64,000 nucleotides of DNA from Brachyspira aalborgi. GTDB lineage: Bacteria; Spirochaetota; Brachyspiria; Brachyspirales; Brachyspiraceae. The stretch spans positions 992,001 to 1,056,000 of the forward strand of contig NZ_SAXU01000001.1 of assembly GCF_008016455.1 (NCBI RefSeq). Reading direction: 5' to 3'. A program made the position numbers and the translations under genes. The number at the start of each line of letters is the position of its first letter. Position 1 is the first letter of the stretch. Below are positions 8,331 through 16,704 of the stretch, in pieces. The notes under the pieces are model-generated. The model did no database searches, was not told where the DNA came from, and saw nothing but the letters and a program-made list of their open reading frames with translations.

Positions 8331-9350
8331 TTACCATTGTTTTAAAAAATCAATATCATTTTCGTAAAACATTCTTATATCGGTTATTCCGTATTTTATC
8401 ATTGCGACTCTTTCAACTCCCATACCGAACGCAAATCCCGTATATTTATTTGCTTCATAGCCGACATGTTTAAATACATTAGGATGAACCATTCCCGCTC
8501 CCATAAGTTCAAGCCAACCTTCGCCTCCGCAAGTTTTACAACCTTCTCCCGCGCATATAACACAAGTAGCGCTTAAATCAGCTCCAGGCTCAACGAAAGG
8601 AAAATAATCGGGACGCAACCTTATTTTAGTTTTGTCTCCAAACATTTTTTTGCAGAAAAGTTCTAATATTCCTTTTAAGTCGTTAAAACTTATTTCTTTA
8701 TCGACTAAAAGCCCTTCAACTTGATGAAATACGGGAGAATGTTTTGAATCTATAGCGTCTCTTCTTGCACATTTTCCAGGCGAAACTATCGCTATTGGAG
8801 GTTTAGTTTCCATCATAGTTCTTATTTGCATTCCCGAAGTATGAGTTCTTAAAACATGTTCTTTAGAAATAAAAAAAGAATCATGACTATCTCTCGAAGG
8901 ATGATAATAAGGAATATTCAAAGCCTCGAAATTGTGAAAATCGTCTTCGATTTCATTTCCTTCAACAACTCTAAAACCTATTTCGGTTAAAATTGAAACT
9001 ATTTCCTCTTCAACTTTAGTTAATAGATTTACATTTGCAGATTTTGGTCTTCTTCCTGGCATTGTTATATCGATTTTATTTTTTTGAAGAGAGATTAAAA
9101 ATTCTTTTTCCAAAATAGCTTTTTTCTTTTCGTTTAAGGCTTTTTCGCAGAAATTTTTTATCTCGTTTATTTTTTTCCCAAGTTCTCTTTTTTCGTCCAA
9201 ATTATTTATTGAAGACAAATTTTTTAATAATTCTGTAATTTTTCCTTTCTTTCCTAAATATGCGACTCTTATATCGTCTATTTTTGATTGAATATCCGCT
9301 TTTTCTATACTATTTTTTAGAAAGCTAAAAATTTCGTCCAAATTATCCAT
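8331..9350 (-). CDS. pheS: Phenylalanyl-tRNA synthetase alpha subunit
   Basis: A 339-residue catalytic subunit. An N-terminal coiled coil (about 1-95) binds tRNA. The class II core contains motif 2 around SPGKCARRDAIDSKHSPVFH and motif 3 at FAFGMGVERVAMIKYG. A cysteine-rich insert (CVICAGEGCKTCGGEG) before GAGMVHPNV is also common in Firmicutes PheS and may bind a metal. AGGAAA lies upstream of the start. I see no T-box or obvious leader-peptide attenuator in 9351-9470, so control may be by a simple promoter. Confidence 0.97.
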   Translation of the reverse strand: MDNLDEIFSFLKNSIEKADIQSKIDDIRVAYLGKKGKITELLKNLSSINNLDEKRELGKKINEIKNFCEKALNEKKKAILEKEFLISLQKNKIDITMPGRRPKSANVNLLTKVEEEIVSILTEIGFRVVEGNEIEDDFHNFEALNIPYYHPSRDSHDSFFISKEHVLRTHTSGMQIRTMMETKPPIAIVSPGKCARRDAIDSKHSPVFHQVEGLLVDKEISFNDLKGILELFCKKMFGDKTKIRLRPDYFPFVEPGADLSATCVICAGEGCKTCGGEGWLELMGAGMVHPNVFKHVGYEANKYTGFAFGMGVERVAMIKYGITDIRMFYENDIDFLKQW

Positions 9351-9470
9351 TTATTGATTTCCTATATTAAATATTATAAAAAATTATAGGCTAGATTATA
9401 ATATATAATAAAAATATTTTCAAGAATATAATTAAGATATATTTTTTATTTATTATCGCCATATTAGGTG

Positions 9471-9498
9471 TTGACATTTTTTATTAATATGTTATAAT
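9471..9498 (+). promoter_or_regulatory. Consensus promoter before the CACTA leader
   Basis: A perfect TTGACA (9471-9476), a 16-base spacer and a perfect TATAAT (9493-9498). Transcription would start near 9505, so the repeat-bearing leader ORF and a leader of about 220 nt before 9727 are transcribed. Confidence 0.8.
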
Positions 9499-9530
9499 TT
9501 AATTATTAAAAAATAAGGTAGGAATTTTAT

Positions 9531-9623
9531 ATGTTTAGTTTGACACTACACTACACTACACTACACTACACTACACTACACTACACTACACTACACTACA
9601 CTACACTACACGCAGCATTATAA
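9531..9623 (+). CDS. Repeat-encoded leader peptide (CACTA tandem repeat)
   Basis: A 30-codon ORF. ATG at 9531 has an AGGA site seven bases upstream. It encodes MFSL, then the pentapeptide TLHYT four times, then TLHAAL and a stop at 9621-9623. It contains the whole pentanucleotide repeat, which has no stop in any frame. Gain of one unit would put the downstream sequence into a frame that stays open to a stop at 9712-9714, inside the ribosome-binding region of the gene at 9727 (62 residues). Loss of one unit would give a frame ending at 9704-9706 (56 residues). No family is recognised. I infer a regulatory leader rather than a functional protein. Confidence 0.6.
   Translation: MFSLTLHYTTLHYTTLHYTTLHYTTLHAAL
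9544..9611 (+). repeat. Pentanucleotide tandem repeat (CACTA)n
   Basis: Sixty-eight bases of uninterrupted CACTA repeats, about 13.6 copies, with no mismatches. Perfect repeats of this length with a unit that is not a multiple of three are typical of slippage-prone contingency loci. Confidence 0.97.
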
Positions 9624-9674
9624 ATTTTTTCGGCGATTTTTTCATTGCAAAACTAAAGAATTATTTGAAACATT

Positions 9675-9696
9675 TAAACGCTTTCCCTTGCGTTTA
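9675..9696 (+). other. Hairpin in front of the 9727 ribosome-binding site
   Basis: TAAACGC (9675-9681) pairs with GCGTTTA (9690-9696) over 7 bases around an 8-base loop rich in C and T. It lies between the repeat leader and the AAGGAGAT site at 9713-9720. Whether ribosomes run through it depends on the leader frame. Confidence 0.55.
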
Positions 9697-9726
9697 CAAA
9701 AATTAACTTTTTAAGGAGATAACTCT

Positions 9727-11754
9727 ATGAAACACAAAAATTTATTTCTAAAAATTTATATTCCGTTTGTAATTGTTACGATTATCGCTTTAGTCGTTTT
9801 GCAAATATTGGGCTCTAAAAGTCGAATTGGTTATTTAACTGATTTTAATTTGAATATTGATAAAACATTAGAATTAAATAATTTAGAAAATATAAATAAT
9901 GATTTAGACGAAGAAGGTTTAAAGAATTTTATTTTAAATAATGAAAATATTACAAATTATGTCCATCATTTTAGAATTCGTTATTATGACAAAACATTTA
10001 GGAATAACGATATTTATGGCGTTTATCCTGATTTATCAAACTTACCTGATTATATGAAAAATGTGGAAATGGATGGAGACGGAAGTCCTTACGGGAATTT
10101 TATATCTGATAAAAGAGAGATTGAAGAGAAAATTGATAATATTAATTATATCTTGAAAGTAAAAAATAATTTAATTAGTATTATATGCGTAATATTAATA
10201 TTTATATTAGCTATTAAATTTTTTATATATTATGCATTTGGAAATTTTTTAAATTTTTATAAAGAGATTATAGGTAAAAAAGAATATTTTAATCCTTTAA
10301 GCGTAAATGAAAAAATATTTATTATTGTAAATTGTATTATTGTATTAATATTATTTATATTTCAATTTTGGCTCGGATTTCCTGGATATTTTCAATGGGC
10401 GGACAATTATGTTATTATTGGAGAAGCTATAGCGAATAATTATAGTAATTGGCATCCTGTTATTATATCGTTGACTTTGCATTTTTTATATAAAATATTT
10501 GGAGTTCATTCTTATTATTTATTTTTTATTAATTTATTTCTATTCTATTTAGGATTAGCTCTTATTATAATTTCTTTATATCATAGATTTAAAACTAAAA
10601 AAGTTCTTCTGATTTATTTGTTAATTTTTATTAAAGATATATATTTTATGAATTTCTCTCAAGTAAAAGATTCAACAGCTTCAATGTTTATTTGGTTATT
10701 ATATTCTTTAATATTTTTTCAATTATCAATGCCGATAAATAATAGATATATAAGATTATTCATAAAAATATTTACCGCTATTATATTATTATTTGGGCTT
10801 TTATGGCGACATAATATGATAGTCACTATCTATCCTATTTTTATTTTAATTACTTATTTATGCCTTAAAACAAATCAAATAAAAAATATAAAAGAGTATG
10901 TAAAATCATTTGTTATACTAATGTTGTTATGGGCAATTATTTTAGTTGGAATTGTAAAAGTATTTCCGCATATATTAGGAATTCATTATAATTACGCATC
11001 AAACCATTTATTCTTACTTCAAATAGCGGGTTGCTCTGTTCCAGCGAATGATAATTCTTTAATACCAAAAGAATGGTATGAAGATGGTAAAACTTTTGAA
11101 GATGTAAAGAAAACATATAACGATAATCCTTTAAATGCTGATAATTTTTCTACAGGTTGGGTAAAAGAGAGACCATTTTTAGCAAATACTAAATTAGTCA
11201 ATTTGAAAAGAGTATGGATAAAATATATTTTTAAATATCCTATAAACTACATTAAACATATTAATAGATTTTTTATAGAATTTTGTATAAAAAATAAAAA
11301 AAGTTGGTGGTTAATGAATTCTGATTTTATACAAAGATTATATATTGGATTTAACAACACACATATACCTATAATCAATAGATTTAATAGCAACGAGCAA
11401 AAAATTACTTTCACGCCATTAAGAGAAAAAATATATAATTTTCTTTTTAAGAATATGTTTCATATTCCTATAATATTTTGCGTTATATCGACATTTATTA
11501 TATTTATAATTAATTTTATTTTAATTTTTACAAAAAGAATATTTAATTCAAATCTTTTAATTTATTCGTTTTCTGTTTCTTTTTCTTCAATCGCTACAAT
11601 ATTTATTGTGGTTTCATTTACTCCTGTAGTAGATATTAGATATATTTATCCCGTTTATCCAATATCAATAATATCTCTAATATCGTTTTTTACTTTTATT
11701 AAAGAATTGCAAGGAGAGAAAAATGAAAATAGCCGCTATTATTCCTTGCTATAA
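9727..11754 (+). CDS. Polytopic membrane protein, probable GT-C-fold glycosyltransferase
   Basis: A 675-residue protein with one N-terminal membrane segment (about 9-27), an extracytoplasmic segment of about 110 residues, then roughly ten hydrophobic segments. Visible conserved-looking points are FPGYFQWADNY, NWHPVIISLTLHF, FSQVKDSTASMF and LLWRHNMIV. That spacing of HP, KD and RHN recalls the DUF6020 group of GT-C-like membrane proteins. The resemblance is by eye, so the function is inferred: transfer of a sugar from a polyprenyl-phosphate donor outside the membrane. AAGGAGAT precedes the ATG. The next gene, a GT2 enzyme of the type that makes such donors, overlaps its end by 32 bases. Expression may be switched by the CACTA leader upstream. 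Confidence 0.6.
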   Translation: MKHKNLFLKIYIPFVIVTIIALVVLQILGSKSRIGYLTDFNLNIDKTLELNNLENINNDLDEEGLKNFILNNENITNYVHHFRIRYYDKTFRNNDIYGVYPDLSNLPDYMKNVEMDGDGSPYGNFISDKREIEEKIDNINYILKVKNNLISIICVILIFILAIKFFIYYAFGNFLNFYKEIIGKKEYFNPLSVNEKIFIIVNCIIVLILFIFQFWLGFPGYFQWADNYVIIGEAIANNYSNWHPVIISLTLHFLYKIFGVHSYYLFFINLFLFYLGLALIIISLYHRFKTKKVLLIYLLIFIKDIYFMNFSQVKDSTASMFIWLLYSLIFFQLSMPINNRYIRLFIKIFTAIILLFGLLWRHNMIVTIYPIFILITYLCLKTNQIKNIKEYVKSFVILMLLWAIILVGIVKVFPHILGIHYNYASNHLFLLQIAGCSVPANDNSLIPKEWYEDGKTFEDVKKTYNDNPLNADNFSTGWVKERPFLANTKLVNLKRVWIKYIFKYPINYIKHINRFFIEFCIKNKKSWWLMNSDFIQRLYIGFNNTHIPIINRFNSNEQKITFTPLREKIYNFLFKNMFHIPIIFCVISTFIIFIINFILIFTKRIFNSNLLIYSFSVSFSSIATIFIVVSFTPVVDIRYIYPVYPISIISLISFFTFIKELQGEKNENSRYYSLL

Positions 11755-12628
11755 TGAAGAGCTTACAATTAAACAAGTTATTTGCGATATTCAAAAATAT
11801 TGTCCGAAATGTGAAATATATGTTTTCGATAATAACAGTTCCGACAATTCTTACAACATTGCAAAAGAAACGGGAGCGATAGTAAATAAAGTTTCTTATC
11901 AAGGAAAAGGTGAGGTTATTAGAAGAGCGTTCGCTGATATTGATTCGGATATTTATATTATGGTTGACGCCGATATGCAATACGATTTAAGCGAAATAAA
12001 TAATTTTATTAATTACTTTACGGAAAATAAATTAGATATGCTTAATATATCTCGAGAAGTTGTCGATGAAACCGTTCACAGAAAAGGACATTCTTTTGGG
12101 AATATGATGCTTACGGGATTTGCTAATTTTCTTTTCGGTAAGAAATTTAACGATATGTTAAGCGGTTATAGAATATTTTCAAAAAGATTTGTTAAAAGTT
12201 TTCCAGCAAATTCGAGAGGCTTTGAAATAGAGACAGAGCTTACAATATACGCTTTGCAAATGCGTTTGCCTATAGACGAAGTTTCAGCGAAATATATAAA
12301 GCGTCCCGAAGGTTCGCATTCAAAATTAAATACTTTTAAGGACGGATTTAGAATACTTTTCACTATAATTTATTTATTAATTACCGAAAAGCCTTTATTA
12401 TTTTTTAATACGATAAGTTTAATATTTTTAGTAATTGGATTATTTTTAGGAATAGGAATAACGATAGAATATTTTGAAACTTTAAAAGTTGAGCGATTTC
12501 CAACAGCGATATTAACTATATGTTTGATAATATTATCCGCTTTGTCTTTTTCAATCGGGCTTTTAATGAAGGCTATAAGTAAAGTTTTAAGCGAGAATAG
12601 AAGATTTAAATATAATTCTGTTAAGTAA
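11723..12628 (+). CDS. GT2-family glycosyltransferase with membrane anchor
   Basis: A 301-residue enzyme of the dolichol-/polyprenyl-phosphate sugar transferase type. The N-terminal GT-A domain starts at once with AAIIPCYNEELTI, the standard start for the family. The metal-binding DxD is in MVDADMQYDL, and the acceptor-side motif is in MLSGYRIFSKRF. Two hydrophobic segments near residues 225-285 anchor it in the membrane. It should move a sugar from a nucleotide donor to a polyprenyl phosphate on the inner face. GGAGAG lies upstream. The 32-base overlap with the membrane protein before it indicates translational coupling and a shared pathway, probably surface glycan or lipid modification. Confidence 0.85.
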   Translation: MKIAAIIPCYNEELTIKQVICDIQKYCPKCEIYVFDNNSSDNSYNIAKETGAIVNKVSYQGKGEVIRRAFADIDSDIYIMVDADMQYDLSEINNFINYFTENKLDMLNISREVVDETVHRKGHSFGNMMLTGFANFLFGKKFNDMLSGYRIFSKRFVKSFPANSRGFEIETELTIYALQMRLPIDEVSAKYIKRPEGSHSKLNTFKDGFRILFTIIYLLITEKPLLFFNTISLIFLVIGLFLGIGITIEYFETLKVERFPTAILTICLIILSALSFSIGLLMKAISKVLSENRRFKYNSVK

Positions 12629-12668
12629 ATAATGAATAAAGAAATACATTATAATTAAAATTTTAATG

Positions 12669-13574
12669 TTAAAGTTTTTTTATTTCGTCTATTGTTAAGC
12701 CTGTAATTTCGCTTATAAGGTTAATGTCCAGGTTTTTAGTTTTCATTGATTTTGCCATTGAGATTTGCTCGGATATTCTGCCTTCTTTAAGTCCTTCAAG
12801 TTTCCCTTTTTTCATGCCTTCTTTTATTCCTTCTTCTCTTTCTACATTCATCATATCCTTATAAAAATACTCATTCCATTCCTTTTTTCTGTAAGCGTTT
12901 ATCAACGGGTCGCTATCGATAAAACTTTGGCATCTCTTTTCTACTTCTTCAAAAATATTATTCTCTTTTATTAAATTTGACATATTCTCCCCCTTAAAAA
13001 ATTTTATCCAACTTGATAATTTTTCTTTGTCATTATTTAAATTAAATTTAGGTAATTCGATATAATGCAACATGCAATGTTCGGTTAATATTTTATTATG
13101 CTTAATTTCTTTCAATAAATAACAAGAATGAAAATCTTTAATATCGTTAAATAAAATAAAGTCCAAAACATTAATGCTAATTACGGGCGAAAGTTTTGTA
13201 TAATTTTCCGATTTATTAAGTAAAGAACTATAGCTATTCGCCCAATAATAAAGACTTCTGCGGATAAAATATTGATTTCCTTGTAATTGAATTTCAATTA
13301 TAACGGTTTGATTATCTTCGGTAATGCATTTAACATCGACAATAGATTCTTTACCGTCTAAATATTTAGTTAAATTAAAAGGATTTAAAATTACAACATT
13401 ATTAAAAGTTTGAAAATTTAAATCAATCATTACTCCGTTTATAAAATCTAAAACAATATTTTCATTTCCTTCGTCTGAAAATAAATATCTGATAAAGCAG
13501 TCGTTTTTCTTGTTTAAATTATCAATGGTAATAATTTCATTTTTGATTTTTTCTAAATATTCAAATTCTTTCAT
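12669..13574 (-). CDS. Rpn-family PD-(D/E)XK nuclease / transposase-like protein
   Basis: A 301-residue protein of the recombination-promoting nuclease (Rpn, PDDEXK_2) family, common in multiple copies in some bacteria. The N-terminal part has DCFIRYLFSDEGN. The nuclease core is seen as VDVKC at 79-83 and VIIEIQLQG at 91-99, giving the D...ExQ form of the active site; the family tolerates Q in place of K. The C-terminal region is charged (EREEGIKEGMKKGKLEGLKE), typical of these proteins. No terminal inverted repeats or target duplications are visible, so it is not a recognisable insertion sequence. The promoter places transcription start almost at the ATG, with no ribosome-binding site. Confidence 0.85.
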   Translation of the reverse strand: MKEFEYLEKIKNEIITIDNLNKKNDCFIRYLFSDEGNENIVLDFINGVMIDLNFQTFNNVVILNPFNLTKYLDGKESIVDVKCITEDNQTVIIEIQLQGNQYFIRRSLYYWANSYSSLLNKSENYTKLSPVISINVLDFILFNDIKDFHSCYLLKEIKHNKILTEHCMLHYIELPKFNLNNDKEKLSSWIKFFKGENMSNLIKENNIFEEVEKRCQSFIDSDPLINAYRKKEWNEYFYKDMMNVEREEGIKEGMKKGKLEGLKEGRISEQISMAKSMKTKNLDINLISEITGLTIDEIKKL

Positions 13575-13581
13575 AAGGTGT

Positions 13582-13609
13582 ATTATAACAAAATATTTTT
13601 ATTTGTAAA
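13582..13609 (-). promoter_or_regulatory. Promoter of the Rpn-family gene
   Basis: On the minus strand TTTACA (13609-13604), a 16-base spacer and TATAAT (13587-13582). Only seven bases separate the -10 box from the ATG at 13574, which predicts a leaderless or nearly leaderless mRNA. Confidence 0.6.
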
Positions 13610-13677
13610 GAATGTAAAATTATTTATGCTATTAGTCAGTATAAATTTATAATTTGATTATATATTTTATTTCAATA

Positions 13678-14613
13678 TTATTCGCTAAACCCTTTAGTAT
13701 CTTCAAATTCCTTTATAAACTTCTTTATTCCCAATGCCGTTGCTTTTACCATTTTAATTCTAGTTTCTTTTGTATTCATAAATTTTGCATCTTCTTCGTT
13801 GGTTATAAATCCAATCTCTATTAAAGTCGAAGGCATTATTGAACCTTTTAAAACATAAAATAAAGCGTTTTGAACGGGTTTATTTCTTTTTGAAATTCCG
13901 CTTACTTTATAAACTTCGTCAACTATCGATTGAGCTAATAATCTGCTTTCTTTTTGATATTGTTCTACAAGCATATAATTATGAGTTAATTGAGAAGAAT
14001 TTTCTTCATATTTTGAAGCGTCTATTTTATCAAATTTAACCAATGCGCTATTTTCAAGCATAGAAACCGCTCTCGCATATTCGCTCGATTCTTGAGCCGT
14101 TATAAAATATGCTTCAAAACCTTTTGCGCTCGGACTTAAAGAAGCGTTTGCATGAACGCTTATAAATAATGCGTTTTCAGGTTTATCCGTTTCTATTTTA
14201 GCAGCCGTGTTGGCTATTTTATATCTTTCTTGCAAAGTCGGATAAGTATCTTTATCTCTCGTAAGGACAATATCCACATTTGGAAGTATTTTTTTTAATT
14301 CTTCTTTCAATTCTAACGAAAACGATAAAACAATATCTTTTTCTTTAATTTTGTTTATTCCAATAGAGCCTGGGTCTTTTCCTCCATGTCCCGCGTCTAT
14401 TATTATTGCCGTAATCGTTTTTTGATTAAATTTATTCGCTACGGGATTAAAAGTTTTTTTCAAATCTTCGGGTTTTATTTTTAAATTATTTAATTTTACC
14501 GTTTCGGATTTTGCAATATTAATTAAACCAAATACTAAAATTAGAATAAAAGCTATTCTTCTTTTGAATCTTCCGATATTTCCTCTGAATATCCGCAATC
14601 TTCCTTGATACAA
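13678..14613 (-). CDS. N-acetylmuramoyl-L-alanine amidase (Amidase_3)
   Basis: A protein of up to 311 residues that cleaves the bond between MurNAc and L-Ala in peptidoglycan. An N-terminal signal or anchor (RRIAFILILVFGLINIA) sends it to the periplasm. The zinc amidase domain covers about residues 65-305. TAIIIDAGHGGKDPGSIG holds the first zinc His, FISVHANAS a second His, and TLIEIGFITNEED the catalytic Glu. The start is uncertain. The longest form uses TTG at 14613 and overlaps the end of topA by 61 bases; a shorter form starting closer to the signal is possible, but I see no better ATG. It is the last gene of a dprA-topA-amidase run. Confidence 0.9.
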   Translation of the reverse strand: MYQGRLRIFRGNIGRFKRRIAFILILVFGLINIAKSETVKLNNLKIKPEDLKKTFNPVANKFNQKTITAIIIDAGHGGKDPGSIGINKIKEKDIVLSFSLELKEELKKILPNVDIVLTRDKDTYPTLQERYKIANTAAKIETDKPENALFISVHANASLSPSAKGFEAYFITAQESSEYARAVSMLENSALVKFDKIDASKYEENSSQLTHNYMLVEQYQKESRLLAQSIVDEVYKVSGISKRNKPVQNALFYVLKGSIMPSTLIEIGFITNEEDAKFMNTKETRIKMVKATALGIKKFIKEFEDTKGFSE

Positions 14614-16688
14614 ACTTTAAATAATCCTTTATTTTTTATTTGCCTTTCAACCATAAGTCCGTTACATTTCGGACAAGGAGTTTGAATAGGCTTATCCCAA
14701 CTTACAAAATCGCATTTAGGATAATTGGAACAACCGTAGAATTCTCTTCCTCTTTTAGAACGCTTTAAAGTTATATCTCCTTTACATTTAGGACATACGC
14801 CAAAAGAAATTCCCTTTGCGTTTTTGCATTCAGGGAAGCCCGAACATGCTATAAAATATCCGTATCTTCCAAGCCTTTTAATCATTTTCCTGCCGCATTT
14901 TTCGCATACAAAATCGGTTTCTTCGTTGAAAAAATCCTTCATATTATGGATATTTTCCGTAGCCGTTTTTAAAGTGTCCAAAAAATGAGGATAGAATTCT
15001 TTTAATATATTATTCCATTCTATATTATCGTCTTCTATTTTATCAAGTTTACTCTCCATATTTGCCGTAAAGTTAATATTTATAAGTTCTGAAAAATTTT
15101 CGCTTATAAGTTCATTAACCAATTTACCCAACTCTGTTGGCACTAACTGTTTGCCCTTTCTTTGAATATAATGCCTTGAGATTATCGTTCTTATAGTAGG
15201 CGCATAAGTAGAAGGTCTGCCTATTCCCGATTCTTCAAGCGTTTTTACCAAAGAAGCGTCATTATATCTCGGTGGCGGAGTCGTAAAATGCTGTTCGGGA
15301 TTATTGTCTACAAATTCGCAAATTTCATTTTCTGAAAGATTAGGCATTTTTAAAACTTTTTCTTTATCTCCTTTATCTATAGTAAGAACTTTCAAATAAC
15401 CGTCAAATTCTATTTTTGAAGAAGAAACTGAAAATTCGCAATCTCCCGCGACAATAATAGCTCTCGTATTTTTCATTTTAGCGGGAAGCATTTGAGAAGA
15501 AACGAATCTTTCCCATATAAGTTTATATAATTTATATTGTTCGCTTTTTAAATATTCTTTCACATAATCTGGCGTCAAAAATACATTTGTGGGTCTTATA
15601 GCTTCATGCGCATCTTGAGCGTTCTTTTTTACCGAATAACTTGGCGCTTCTATAGGCAAATAATTTTCTCCGTATTCTTTTTTTATAAACTCTCTCGCTT
15701 GCTCTTGAGCTACTGGCGATATTCTAACGCTATCGGTTCTCATATAAGTTATAAGTCCCGTAGATTCTCCCGCTATAGAAACGCCTTCGTATAAAGTTTG
15801 GGCGATTTGCATTGTCTTTGAAGAATTATAACCTAAAGAAGTGCTTGCAGCTTGTTGCAATTTGCTTGTCGTGTAAGGAGCGATTGGATTTCTTAATCTA
15901 TCTTTAATTTCTATCGAAGAAACTTTATAAGTTTTATCTTTTAAATGTTCCATTATTTCATCGACATCTTCTTTAGTTTTTAATTCTGGTTTTGAACCTT
16001 TATATTTTTGAAGTTCCGCTAAAAATTCTTTATTTTTATGTTTTAAGAATACTCCGAAAGTCCAATATTCTACGGGAATAAAAGCTTCTATTTCTCCTTC
16101 TCTATTGCATATTATAAGCAAAGCTACATTTTGAACTCTTCCCGCAGACAATCCTCTTTTTATTTTCTCCCATAATAGAGGACTTAAATTATATCCGATT
16201 AATCTGTCTAAAACTCTCCTAGCTTTTTGAGCGTTTACTTTCGCAATATCGATATCTCTTGGTTTTTCAATCGCTTCGTTTAAGGCGTCTTTTGTTATTT
16301 CATGAAAAACTATTCTCTTTATAGGAATATTTGAGTTTGCCAATTTGATTCTATTTCCTATATGCCAAGCTATACTCTCTCCTTCTCTGTCATCGTCCGC
16401 AGCGAGTAAAACCTCTTCGGATTTTTTAGCTTCTCTTTTAAGTTCGTTTAATATTTTAGCTCTTCCTCTTATCGTAATATATTCGGGTTCAAATCCGTTG
16501 TCTAAATCGATACCGAGTCTACTTTTAGGCAAATCTATTAAATGTCCCATAGAAGATTTAACTATATAATCCGCTCCTAAATATCTATTAATAGTTTTTG
16601 CCTTTGCGGGAGATTCCACAATTACAAGTTTCTTTTTTTTAGAAATGGCGTTTGATTTTTTTTCTTTTATTTTTTCTTTAGTTTCCAT
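14553..16688 (-). CDS. topA: DNA topoisomerase I
   Basis: A 711-residue type IA topoisomerase that relaxes negative supercoils. The TOPRIM domain starts at KLVIVESPAKAKTINRYLG (about 21-39), with the metal-binding acidic cluster DDDREGESIAWHI near 97-109. The catalytic tyrosine is in TGLITYMRTDSVRIS. Three C-terminal four-cysteine zinc ribbons follow: CEKCGRKM...CSGFPEC, CPKCKGD...CSNYPKC and CPKCNGL...CIKEDC. The last 20 codons overlap the amidase gene in another frame. dprA ends 16 bases upstream, so these genes are probably co-transcribed. No clear ribosome-binding site precedes the ATG. Confidence 0.97.
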   Translation of the reverse strand: METKEKIKEKKSNAISKKKKLVIVESPAKAKTINRYLGADYIVKSSMGHLIDLPKSRLGIDLDNGFEPEYITIRGRAKILNELKREAKKSEEVLLAADDDREGESIAWHIGNRIKLANSNIPIKRIVFHEITKDALNEAIEKPRDIDIAKVNAQKARRVLDRLIGYNLSPLLWEKIKRGLSAGRVQNVALLIICNREGEIEAFIPVEYWTFGVFLKHKNKEFLAELQKYKGSKPELKTKEDVDEIMEHLKDKTYKVSSIEIKDRLRNPIAPYTTSKLQQAASTSLGYNSSKTMQIAQTLYEGVSIAGESTGLITYMRTDSVRISPVAQEQAREFIKKEYGENYLPIEAPSYSVKKNAQDAHEAIRPTNVFLTPDYVKEYLKSEQYKLYKLIWERFVSSQMLPAKMKNTRAIIVAGDCEFSVSSSKIEFDGYLKVLTIDKGDKEKVLKMPNLSENEICEFVDNNPEQHFTTPPPRYNDASLVKTLEESGIGRPSTYAPTIRTIISRHYIQRKGKQLVPTELGKLVNELISENFSELININFTANMESKLDKIEDDNIEWNNILKEFYPHFLDTLKTATENIHNMKDFFNEETDFVCEKCGRKMIKRLGRYGYFIACSGFPECKNAKGISFGVCPKCKGDITLKRSKRGREFYGCSNYPKCDFVSWDKPIQTPCPKCNGLMVERQIKNKGLFKVCIKEDCGYSEEISEDSKEE

Positions 16689-16704
16689 AATTTTTTATCC
16701 TATT

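Noticed and set aside
9351-9470. T-box or attenuator for pheS
   Set aside because: No T-box consensus, leader Phe codons or terminator hairpin could be found in the short upstream region.
9544-9611. Possible CRISPR array or minisatellite coding repeat
   Set aside because: The unit is five bases with no spacers. It is a simple tandem repeat, and no cas genes are present.
12669-13574. Insertion sequence around the Rpn-family gene
   Set aside because: No terminal inverted repeats or target-site duplication are visible, and the gene has its own promoter.
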